Positions 55,141 to 64,000 of a stretch of 64,000 bases of DNA are shown here, piece by piece. The stretch spans positions 27,237,117-27,301,116 of the forward strand of contig NC_092352.1 in NCBI RefSeq assembly GCF_963676685.1, in the 5' to 3' direction. Within the stretch, counting starts at the first letter, position 1; every line of letters begins with the position of its first letter. Origin of the DNA: Mytilus edulis (Eukaryota > Mollusca > Bivalvia > Mytilida > Mytilidae). The translations under genes and the position numbers were made by a program. The notes under the pieces were generated by a model, which did not search any database, was not told where the DNA came from, and saw only the letters and a program-made list of their open reading frames with translations.

Positions 55141-56510
55141 CAGTCAACAAAAACTTTTTTAATGTTCATAAATAGCTTCACTGAGTTATCTTGGTTTTAT
55201 TGCAACACAGTCAATCATTTATCCATTATATTTTAAAAAAAAATAAGAATCTGCAGCTATACATGTACATTGTAGGTTCTGTTTTCTAATTATTAAATGA
55301 TTCATTGTAAATATTACAATATATGATATGTACATGTAGATAGCCTTTTGCTAATGATGGTATTTTTGTTAATTGAATTTCACAACATCTGGATAGTTTT
55401 TCAACTGTTAGTCTTTTTTTACTTTGTTCTGGATTTAATACTTTGAATACCACTGGTTTAAGCAATGAGAAAATTTTGCACCACACATATAGAACACAAC
55501 TACCATATGAATGTGTTGGTCCTTAGTAAGAAGCATGTAAAACAGGGCTTGTAATTTTTTGGTGTATATCTTGATTTTCCGTTTGTACATTGATGTGGCC
55601 ATTAGTTTTCTTGTATGTATTGTTTAACATTTGTCATTTAAATTTCATGGCTATTTCTTACTGATGTATGTATAGTTTTTTTGATTGTAAAAGTGTTGTA
55701 TGGTAAGCTTTATTTCTTTTTTGTCATTTTGTATAGGGCTGGTGTCTGATTACCAGATTACCAATCATACCACCCTTTTCATTTCTTTTTTTTTATGCAT
55801 TATGACAACAGTTTGGTGTTAATTTTCATTTATGTATGTACAGTAACTACTGTACATGTAACAATATAAAACAGTATATATACATGTATAATCTCATCCC
55901 ATCATTAATATTGGTCATTGTTGGTATAAATTTATCTTTAAGTTTAACAATGTACTGTAAAAGAGCTATCTTCTATAAGATACTTAGTATATATAGTATG
56001 GTTATTAGTGTGAAACCACTGATTCAAAGGACAAGTTTCACTTCTTGTCCAAAATGGCCTAAAATATAAAGTTAAACATAAAGCTCCAAAAAGTTCACAA
56101 TTTGGTTTCTCAAATGGGTCTATTTCTAAAGTCATAACGCTCAATAAATCAGTTCTTTTCATAAAGGTACATTTTATGTTCCAAATTTTGTCAAAATATG
56201 ATGATTTTGGGCAATTTTCAGACCCGAAAGCTTTAAGCAATTAAGAATTAAGATTTAGCCACCACCTACCATCCAAAATGTTTTGTGACCAAAAGAATCC
56301 AAATCTGATATATATAATTCATCAATATAAAAACTTTTTGGATCTTGGATGGCAGCCAAGTTTAATTATTCCAACAACAATTAAAGTTTTACCATAGTTA
56401 TCTGTGGTATAATTTTCACAATTATTCAATAGTTTTGTTGTGTATGATTTACAAATATAAAAATAAAGATGGCAAGACCTGAAGAAGGCCGCCTGATTTT
56501 TTTAAGTGAC
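55141..56510. other. intergenic DNA
   Basis: A strongly diverged mussel-type repeat is recognisable at about 55580-55790 (ends CAGATTACCAATCATACCAC then T-rich). The short frames here are unsupported. Confidence 0.45.
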
Positions 56511-56515
56511 ATATG

Positions 56516-56628
56516 AACAACAGAGTCAGTGTGGGGCCACTAAGCTAAACTGCCCGCTTTGCACCAGCCAATATAAATGAATGCCTAGGGTGGGAATCGA
56601 ACCCACATACACCAACTCTGTTGTCCCT
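56516..56628. repeat. small inverted-repeat element with tRNA-promoter-like boxes
   Basis: ACAACAGAGT and ACTCTGTTGT bound it. On the minus strand it contains GTGGGTTCGATTCCCAC, which looks like a tRNA T-arm / B box, and about 55 bases further TTTAGCTTAGTGG, which looks like an A box. The order is the reverse of a normal tRNA and no acceptor stem forms. Confidence 0.5.
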
Positions 56629-56639
56629 ATATTTTTAAA

Positions 56640-57335
56640 TGAACAAAAAATTGTCAAAAACAAATTTAAAAAAATGTATAAATTGGTTAAAATTTAATTA
56701 TCAATTTATACATGAATATATCTATAGGTTGATTTTCTGTGATTCAGATGTCTACTCAGATTGTAGTCTCATAGGCTCCAATGTACAGCTACATGAATAG
56801 ACAGCTTAAGAGTGTTTAAAATTGCTAAGGCAGACTTTTGGGGGGAGGAAAGAACTGAAGGCTTGCCCTTTTCGAGGAGCTCCATGTATGGTAAATGCGT
56901 AGTCCTTTTTTTATATAGTTTTACCCAAAATGTTGACTTGCTAGACCCCTCCCCCTTTAAAACTCCTGGATTCTCATCCAATTTGATAGAAATCTAAACT
57001 GTTTTAAAACAAAGTTGTTTAAGTAATAACAATTATGTTTGGGAATTAAAAATAGAAAGGTTCCTTTAAATGTTGCTGAACATTTTGTTTGAATAATCTA
57101 GAATATACATGTACATGTGGTTTTAATCGTGGACATTTTAAATCCATGTTAACTTATGCGTGACTTGGGCTTCTGGTACAAATTAAAACATGGAATTATT
57201 CATGCAAACTCACAGAAAGATTCTTGAGATTTAAATTTCCACAGAATAATAAATAAACAAAAACATTAAACAATTTAAACATTTAACATACTAAAATTTA
57301 TGATAAAAGAGATGATTTTTCATTTCCTATCGTTA
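56640..57335. other. intergenic AT-rich DNA
   Basis: No feature seen except a short pyrimidine-rich stretch (CCCCTCCCCCTTT) at 56946. Confidence 0.5.
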
Positions 57336-58441
57336 ACTATCCATTTTTAGATGGTGACGTTCCCTTGTCACCATCTTACTGTGTTTATATACACTGTATC
57401 TCAACTTGTACGATTCTCTCATGTATGTAACAATGTTTTAGATTTTAACGAGAGAAATTTATGTATTACTGAAAAATTATTACACCAGGGTTTTCCATAT
57501 CACAAACTAGTCACAACATTTACTAAATCTTATTAGCGGTATAAGGACATTATTCGTAAATATAGCTCAACATGCAGACTTCTTATACGTTCAGGTATTT
57601 CACATCCAATTTTTTATGGAAATATTCTTTATAAAGCACAAAGGTGTCAGTATTCACCTCAGAAACTAACAAAACCTTTGAATAGACTTATTAAGAGGGA
57701 TTTAGTAACGATACTGTTGTCAGGTCATTAAAGATTGCATATTTTGGCGTTAATATTAATTCACTTATAGGGTCTTTGCATCGGAACTAAACACATTCAT
57801 TTAAAAAACAGTTGTTGGCATGACACTGGTTATGTTCTTCTCATATATGTTATGATGGTATGATACTAAACCCCTAATGGGAAGGATTGTGCTTGATATT
57901 CATATGATGAAATCATAATCTTTCAGTCAGTTTTATTGAAGTCTGGAGCTGGCATGTCAGTTAACTGCTAGTAGTCTGTTGTTATTTATGTATTATTGTC
58001 ATTTTGTTTATTTTCTAGACTATGGTTACATGTACATCTTCTGACATCAGACTCAGACTTCTCTTGAACTGAATTTTAATGTGCATATTGTTATGAGTTT
58101 ACTTTTCTACATTGGCTAGAGGTATAGGGGAGGGTTGAGATCTCACAAACATGTTTAACCCTGCCACATTTTTGCGCCTGTCCCAAGTCAGGAGCCTCTG
58201 GCCTTTGTTAGTCTTGTATTATTTTAATTTTGGTTTCTTGTGTACAATTTGAAAATTAGTATGGCGTTCATTATTACTGAACTAGTATATATTTGTTTAG
58301 GGGACAGCTGAAGGACGCCTCCGGATGCGGGAATTTCTCGCTATATTGAAGACCTGTTGGTGACCTTCTGCTGTTGTTTTTTTTTCTTTGGTCAGGTTGT
58401 TGTCTCTGTGACACATTCCCCATTTTCATTCTCAATTTTAA
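57336..58441 (+). pseudogene. retroelement 3' region, copy 3 (longest)
   Basis: Broken plus-strand coding sequence 57340-57735 encodes pieces such as SQLVRFSHVCNNVLDFNERN, EKLLHQGFPYHKLVTTFTKS and (next frame block) RSGISHPIFYGNILYKAQRC, which I recognise as the C-terminal part of a reverse-transcriptase protein common in molluscs and corals. Stops at 57346 and 57534 and later disable it. Non-coding sequence follows to the shared tail GACACATTCCCCATTTTCAT. The region 58035-58441 matches 30625-31031. Confidence 0.7.
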
Positions 58442-58722
58442 CATTTTGATAAAATAAAATAATACACTAACCCTTTGCAATGTTGCAGTTCAACTTTTAA
58501 TCTAGGGTTCTGGAAAACATTTAAAATATCTCTTGCAGTCATATGCAGGGTATAGGGCTCATAGGTTTGACTCAATAAAGATTTGCTAAGTTTACTGACA
58601 TGTAGAATCCCAATATCGCTCTAATTAGTATAAATAGCCACATGTGTGCTCAAATAACCATTTAGATTAGTCTCAAAATTGATATATCTAACTCAATTGA
58701 GTAGATCTAGCTAAAATTTTAC

Positions 58723-59085
58723 TTAAGAATTGAATGCTCTTTTTTGTAAATTTATTGGGGTGTAAAAGCGTTGACCGAAGTACATTTTGTATGAAGCGCG
58801 GAAGCGCTTTATACTTAAAATGTGCACACGGTCAACGCTTTTACAACCCTATAAAGTTACAAAAAAAAGCATTCAATACTTATAATTACATTTTTACCTA
58901 TAGGATCATGAAAACACGCCTTTTATCAAGTTTTTATTTCATTTACCTGTGCACTTTATTGTGAGACCTCGTGTCATCATGAATTAGAAGTTTTAATGAG
59001 TGATACAACAGCTTAAGGAATAACACATGATGTGCCGTTAGCCAATCAGAATAACGTATAGTAATGAAACATACATCTAATGTAA
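58723..59085. mobile_element. hairpin-bearing dispersed element, copy 1
   Basis: TTATTGGGGTGTAAAAGCGT followed by TGACCGAAGTACATTTTGTA, with complementary ACGGTCAACGCTTTTACAAC, forms a hairpin of about 150 bases. The downstream part (TGTCATCATGAATTAGAAG, TAGCCAATCAGAATAA, GAAACATACATCTAATGTAA) completes the element. Copy 2 is at 62950-63305. Confidence 0.85.
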
Positions 59086-59272
59086 TTATTCATAAATGTA
59101 AGTGATCATATTTGCTCAATTTAAGATCTCATGGGTGCTCGTAGTGAAATTTAACTGATTGTATTTGCTCAAGTAATCATGTATGCGTGAACAAATGTCT
59201 AATTCAAATACCTAAAATTTTACATGGATATGGTTACACAACTTAATAATTTTGGCAATACATGTACATGTG

Positions 59273-59388
59273 AGTCCAAATAATTATGACGTCTTGAAAG
59301 GCTATTATATTTTTTTTCTTTGACGTCGAAGTAAGGCGTCAAAGAAAAAAATATAATAGCCTTTCAAGACGTCATAATTATTTGGACT
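59273..59388. repeat. near-perfect foldback hairpin (116 bp)
   Basis: AGTCCAAATAATTATGACGT, CTTGAAAGGCTATTATATTT and TCTTTGACG are complemented in the second half, ending AATTATTTGGACT. The central loop is only a few bases (around TCGAAGTAAGG). Confidence 0.92.
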
Positions 59389-59549
59389 AGTGACATGTAT
59401 GGTCAAAATTATGCAATACTACAAGGAAGACTTAAAAAACAGAACAGTTAATCTATATTTATATATACCTCTAAAACTGTAAGGATTCTCCAAATATATC
59501 TAGTGGCTAGTAAATTCTGACATTTCACTTTCACTTTCAGTGTAAAATA

Positions 59550-59577
59550 AGACTCTTGCTTTTACGAGCAAGAGTCA
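59550..59577. repeat. short hairpin GACTCTTGCT / AGCAAGAGTC
   Basis: A perfect 10-base stem around TTTTACG. No known function is assigned. Confidence 0.6.
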
Positions 59578-59689
59578 TAATTGACACTCAAAAATAGTCC
59601 ATCTCTATTGGAAGAATAAGAAGTCGAAGATTCTCTGAATATTACATAAAATACAATTATTTCAACCAATAATTATATACTAGAACACA

Positions 59690-60805
59690 CCCGCGAAATC
59701 GCGGGCATTCAGAGCGTAGTTTAAAGTATGTAAAGTGTTGTTGGAAGAATTTTGTAAAATATTGAATGACTGGAGAATTTCAGCAAAAGTATCATAAGTC
59801 ATATATAGGTTATTTGGGACAGGAAAATGCTTTTTTTTTTTTTTTTTTTTTAATCCCTCCTCCTTTATTTCCAAAATTCCCAATTTTTGGTTTTCTATCA
59901 ATTTCAATATGAACATAATTTTCATTTAGTATGTTATGAACATTTAAGTAAGGAGCCTAGCTGTAATTCAGTGGTTTTCGTTCGTTTATGTGTTACATAT
60001 TTGTTTTTCGTTCACTTTTTGTACATAAATAAGGCCGCACGTTTTCTGGTTTGAATTGTTTTACATTGTCAGTTCGGGGCCTTTTGAAGCTGAGTATGCG
60101 GTATGGGCTTTGCTCGTTGTTGAAGGTCGTACGGTGACCTGTAGTTGTTAATTTCTGTGTCATATTGGTCTCTTGTGGAGAGTTGTCTCAACATTGCAAT
60201 CATACCACATCTTCTTTTTTTTGTAATCAATGAATTTTGTAAAAGATTTAATGACTGGAGAATTTCAGAAAAGGTATCAAAAGTTCACATGAATATTTTT
60301 AGCGCTTATCTGTATCAAGGAATTGTATATTCAAATATACAATTCCTTGTCTGTATATTATGAACATTCATTACTATATAAATATAGTGTATTTACTTTC
60401 AATTCTAAGTTTACTAATCGATCCATGGTGGTCATTGATATAGTATACAGACCCTCTCTATTTAATAAACTCTGTGACCGCCGTGGATAGTAAACTTGAA
60501 AATGATTGCAGATAGAATTCTGAAAATACACTTTATTCTTTGTATATGTATGTTAAAAATATACAGAAAACGCAAACCGGAAGTCTAATCTGACTTAAAA
60601 TTTTGTCCAATGACGGGACAATATCCGGATGCCTTTTTTCTCGTTTTTCTCCCAAAATAACTCAATCTGAATAATCATATGAATGGATGACAAATGCGAC
60701 TATGCACTGTACCTATAGGACACAGAGGCGTGTTGATTAATTTATTGTGGAAAGGAGAGAAGCGACACCAAAAATGAGGTCTTCTCGTTTAATAGTATAG
60801 ATAAG
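59690..60805. mobile_element. composite element starting ACACACCCGCGAAATCGCGGG
   Basis: It starts with a CCCGCGAAATCGCGGG palindrome and ends with AGCGACACCAAAAATGAGG, TCTTCTCGTTTAATAGTATA. An internal copy of the mussel-type repeat (59940-60225) splits it, and GACTGGAGAATTTCAG occurs on both sides of the insertion (59767 and 60254). A perfect hairpin GGAATTGTATATT / AATATACAATTCC lies at 60318-60349. T-run of about 20 at 59832. No protein is encoded. Confidence 0.55.
59940..60225 (+). repeat. mussel-type dispersed repeat, long copy
   Basis: GCCTAGCTGTAATTCAGTGG, AAATAAGGCCGCACGTTTTC, TATGCGGTATGGGCTTTGCT, GTCGTACGGTGACCTGTAGT, GAGAGTTGTCTCA and CAATCATACCACATCTTC in order. Confidence 0.88.
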
Positions 60806-61405
60806 AATTACTTACAAATTCATTAACAAAATCCGCTTTTTTTCTAGTCAAGGGACATAATTATTCAAATATACTAATGCAAGTAACTAATTAAGTCGGA
60901 GAAGGAGCGAAAATCCGAAACAGCACCTTAATTAAAAAACAGAAAATAGTTCCACGTGTGTGTCCAACTCCAAGTGATCAATCTACTTGTTATTTACGAA
61001 GAAAAGAAATTTAACTTCAAAAATTGTTGAGATCTTTAAAAAAAGAAAAAAAAATTGATTCCATTAAAGAATACAAAGAAAGTAACCTTATCTTTAAGGG
61101 CCTTGCAGGTTCTTGTTACTCCTACCCAATCTGCTGGTATTTTCAAAATGGCTGAAGGGGACGCGGCCTGACAAATTATTTTAATATTGTGTCAGATTAA
61201 ATATTCCTGATTTTGCTTCGTTAATATTATAGACAAATATGCTACAAACGGTTTAAAGATGTTACTCTATTTCAAATAATTGAAATATAATTACCTTTCT
61301 GTGTGTAATTGCGTGAATTGATTTTCTCTCGTTTATCTTCTCGCTCTTGCTCACTTGATGAATATGCATAGGTGGTATTCAACCGCGACAATAATATTTC
61401 GGTAT
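60806..61405. other. intergenic DNA
   Basis: AT-rich. AAAATGGCTGAAGGGGAC at 61144 was examined as a possible start, but no open frame follows. Confidence 0.45.
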
Positions 61406-61409
61406 ATCA

Positions 61410-61612
61410 TTGAGGGGGGGTAGGACCTTTATCGGGACTCCGGGATCGGGTGTTTTTAAGGTCGGGATTTCGGGATTGACCCTTTCGGGATCCGGGAATC
61501 CTTTTTTTCGGATTTCGGGACGTCGGGATTTACTTTATTTAAATTCGGGACCTCGGGAATTCGTTTTTGTAAGTCCGGGATTTCGGGATCAGGACCCCTC
61601 CTATCCCCCCTC
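61410..61612 (+). repeat. GGGATTTCGGGA-type short-unit repeat element, opposite copy
   Basis: Reverse orientation of 18080-18285 with the same borders (GGGGGGTAGGACC start, CCTCCTATCCCCCCTC end) and the same order of units. Confidence 0.78.
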
Positions 61613-62077
61613 ATCATTGATATTGAAGATCGTTTGATTGATATACGAATATTTCTAACGACAAAACATTTTCATATTATTAATTTGCATTTAAAAAAAT
61701 CTGAGTATCCATTGAAACATAAATATAAAAGAAGAGACAAGGAATTTTATTCTGCACTATAATGTCCGCGGGTTCATAATGTCGGTTATTATCCCAACAC
61801 TAATATGCATCTCTTTGATCTTTGAAGATCTTTGAAAAGTAGGCGATGGCAATACACCCGAGGCCCCTCAGGGGCCTCTGATGTAAAAAGTAGTTAATGG
61901 GACTCTATTTCACAATTAAGGTTCTGTGAAATATGGAACGGAAAATATATACTGGTACATACTATCCGCATAACACGTGATTTTTACTCCTCTGGAAAAA
62001 ATCTACCTGTGAAATAGCATATCTGGAAAAAAAAATACTGTGACAAATTATCCCCAGGATATACTATCACAGAGGAA

Positions 62078-62222
62078 GCAGTGGCGGAACCAGCCATTTA
62101 AAAAAGGGGGGTTTCCCACCACAGAGTAAAAAGGGGGGGGGGGGTTCCAACTATATGCTCCCATTCAAATGCATTGATCGGCCAAACAAAAAGTGGGGGG
62201 GGGGGGGGGGGGGGGGGTCATT
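62078..62222. mobile_element. GGCGGAACCA-type MITE with long G runs
   Basis: AGCAGTGGCGGAACCAGCC start, then G runs of 12 (about 62133-62144) and 23 (62195-62217). It belongs to the same loose family as 18580 and 48900. The 23-G run may be mis-sized in the assembly. Confidence 0.55.
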
Positions 62223-62949
62223 GCACTGAGTGTGAAGGTAATATCTTTAGTTAGCTTGTTTACTAGCTGAACCGTGAAGTCATTAGCCTGATTTCTTATA
62301 GTTTCGTTTTCTAAAATTTTCGGCTGAAGTTCAGAGATTTGATTTTTTTAAAGCAGCTGTCGTCATCTGATTCAATTGATGTCTACCTTTCGATCGTTGG
62401 AAATAAGCGCTTATTATTGTGATTGGTCGAATTGTTATTTCTTCTCTCCTCTTAAAACTGACAAGGTCAAATATTTTCAAACCATAAAATGTGTCGAAAG
62501 ACGTGTTTAATGACAAATTCATGATAAAAAATCCAAATCACTTAATATTAAAAACAAAATGGGGGCAATTTTGGTACTGTAATAGTATATTGAAATGTTT
62601 ACGCTGTTCAAGGCTTGTGAATATTTTCCCGCGAGATGAATAAGTGAAGGTAGATCATAAAGATTTTATAAGTTCTTTCTAAAGTTATGCACCCTGATGA
62701 CAATAAGATACCGAATTCTTAAGATGCGTTTTCATGGTTACTTCAGTAATTCTTATACCTGGATGTATGACTCAACATCCTTATAAATATAGCCTCTTGC
62801 AAAATCTTCTCCTGCTAAAAGTCAGGGGCGTTAACAAATTAATCTTTGTTTTCCTCCCCGGGTGTAAATAGTTTATCAGACATGGTTGCAATTTACACCA
62901 TTCAGATTGCAAGCTAGTAGCTTTCCAAGAATAACAGTTTGTTTGTTAT
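62223..62949. other. intergenic DNA
   Basis: AT-rich sequence without a recognised repeat or exon. Confidence 0.45.
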
Positions 62950-63305
62950 TTAAGAATTGAATGCTTCTTTTTGTAAATTTATTGGGGTGTAAAAGCGTTG
63001 ACCGAAGTACATTTTGTATGAAGCGCGGAAATTCTAAAAATGTACGCACGGTCAACGCTTTTACAACCCTATAAAGTTACAAAAAGAAGCATTCAATACT
63101 TATAATTACATTTTTTAAGCTATGATCATGAAAACACGAATTTTATATATTTTATTATTTAATTCACATGTTCACTTTATTGTTGGAGCACGTGTTATCA
63201 TGAGTGAAAAGTTGTATTGAGCAATGCAACTGCTTACGGAATAACACGTGATGTGCAGTTAGCCAATCAGAATAAAATATTATAATGAAACATACATCTA
63301 ATGTA
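62950..63305. mobile_element. hairpin-bearing dispersed element, copy 2, upstream of gene D
   Basis: Matches 58723-59085 along its length (GGGGTGTAAAAGCGTTGACC, CGGTCAACGCTTTTACAACC, GCCAATCAGAATAAAATATT). It ends about 90 bases before the gene D ATG, so it lies in the presumed 5' intron or promoter of D. Confidence 0.85.
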
Positions 63306-63394
63306 AATAGTCTTACATAATTATATCATCAAATTTATATCTGTTGGTTTCTTGAGGTTTTGAAATTTTCAAGTATAACTTAACTATTTTACAG

Positions 63395-64000
63395 ATGTAT
63401 AAACGAATCTGGAATTTATTTGCTCTTTTGCTGTATCCAGTGTATTCCTTTGGTGAAATTAGCTTACCTACTGAAGTGATTGTTTCGACAGAACTCGGGC
63501 AGATTAAAGGTTTACAGATGGATACAAATGGCAAGGCCATTCAAAGTTTCATCGCGATTCCGTATGCTGAACCACCAAAGAGATTCGAAAAACCGGAACC
63601 ACTGAAATCTTGGGGAGGTATCATAGACGGCACAATAACAGGCGGAAGAATTTGCAGCCAAGTTATTGCCGACTGGATGGTCGATTTCCTCCCAAGTGGA
63701 GATATAAGTGAAGACTGTCTTTTACTAGACTTATTTGTTCCTGTGTCCGACACAACTTCCAACAAAGCAGTAGTTATTTGGTTTGCCGGCGAAAAATTTG
63801 AGTCTGGCCAGAGAGGACTTCTACCAACGTCAGATTTAGTTTTGTACGGAGATGTAATTAACGTAGTTGTAGCGTTTCGTTTAGGTGTGTTCGGATTCTT
63901 TTCCACTGGTGATTCTGTTATTCCTGGAAACTTTGGATTATGGGACCAGAAGATGGCAATAGAATGGGTTAAGTCCAATATACAAGCATTTGGTGGTGAT
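63395..64000 (+). CDS. cholinesterase-like protein D, 3'-incomplete
   Basis: 202 codons open to the window edge. The ATG directly follows the acceptor TTTTACAG, as in gene B. A signal peptide (MYKRIWNLFALLLYPVYSFG) precedes IPYAEPPKRFEKPEP, SEDCLLLDLFVPV, GVFGFFSTGDS and FGLWDQKMAIEWV, ending at QAFGGD just before the nucleophile elbow. The oxyanion HGG reads AGE (IWFAGEKFESGQRG), as in B (AGD), so it is probably another pseudoenzyme. Blocks such as QRGL-PTSDLV-YGDVINV are shared with B almost unchanged in DNA and protein, pointing to a recent duplication. Whether Ser, Glu and His are lost cannot be seen here. Confidence 0.92.
   Translation, partial: MYKRIWNLFALLLYPVYSFGEISLPTEVIVSTELGQIKGLQMDTNGKAIQSFIAIPYAEPPKRFEKPEPLKSWGGIIDGTITGGRICSQVIADWMVDFLPSGDISEDCLLLDLFVPVSDTTSNKAVVIWFAGEKFESGQRGLLPTSDLVLYGDVINVVVAFRLGVFGFFSTGDSVIPGNFGLWDQKMAIEWVKSNIQAFGGD

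Noticed and set aside
56516-56628. A functional permuted tRNA gene
   Set aside because: The two half sequences do not form a matching acceptor stem and the anticodon arm cannot be drawn.

Overview
This is AT-rich eukaryotic DNA with intron-containing genes and very dense dispersed and foldback repeats. Several repeat families look like those I know from marine mussel (Mytilidae) genomes, so the likely source is a Mytilus-like bivalve. That assignment is inference from repeats and gene style; no species marker was seen. There is no sign of a prokaryote, virus or CRISPR locus.

Layout. (1) Positions 1842-4622, minus strand: four exons of a TSSK-like serine/threonine protein kinase whose last part lies beyond the left edge. 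Its third intron holds a tandem array that repeats the 3' splice site and the first bases of exon 4. (2) 7545-13712: about 6.2 kb of a roughly 25-bp minisatellite with higher-order organisation, interrupted once by a dispersed element. (3) Four plus-strand genes of the carboxylesterase type B / cholinesterase-like family: A (14018-17136), B (31095-33860), C (43647-46319 or 45993) and D (63395 to beyond the right edge). All start with a secretory signal. A to C place their first coding intron at the same point and in the same phase. C keeps the full Ser-Glu-His triad and the oxyanion-hole HGG. A and B have lost the nucleophile (Lys and Gly in its place), the HGG and the histidine, and D has lost at least the HGG. 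A and B end in a Ser/Thr-rich stalk and a hydrophobic tail typical of a GPI or membrane anchor.

Between the genes lie transposable-element remains: two non-LTR retrotransposon 3' parts (49.5-51.4 kb and 51.8-52.6 kb, minus), a retroelement tail at 57.3-58.4 kb with two 5'-truncated relatives next to genes A and B, many MITE-like elements with inverted ends, hairpins and nested palindromes, and several copies of common mussel-type dispersed repeats.

How the genes work together: the cholinesterase-like cluster looks like a tandem expansion in which one member stays an enzyme and the others became secreted or surface-anchored pseudoenzymes. The kinase is unrelated. The two most unusual signals are local amplifications of splice sites: four tandem 5' splice sites at the end of gene B exon 1, where only the first gives the anchored protein, and about six tandem 3' splice-site copies before kinase exon 4.
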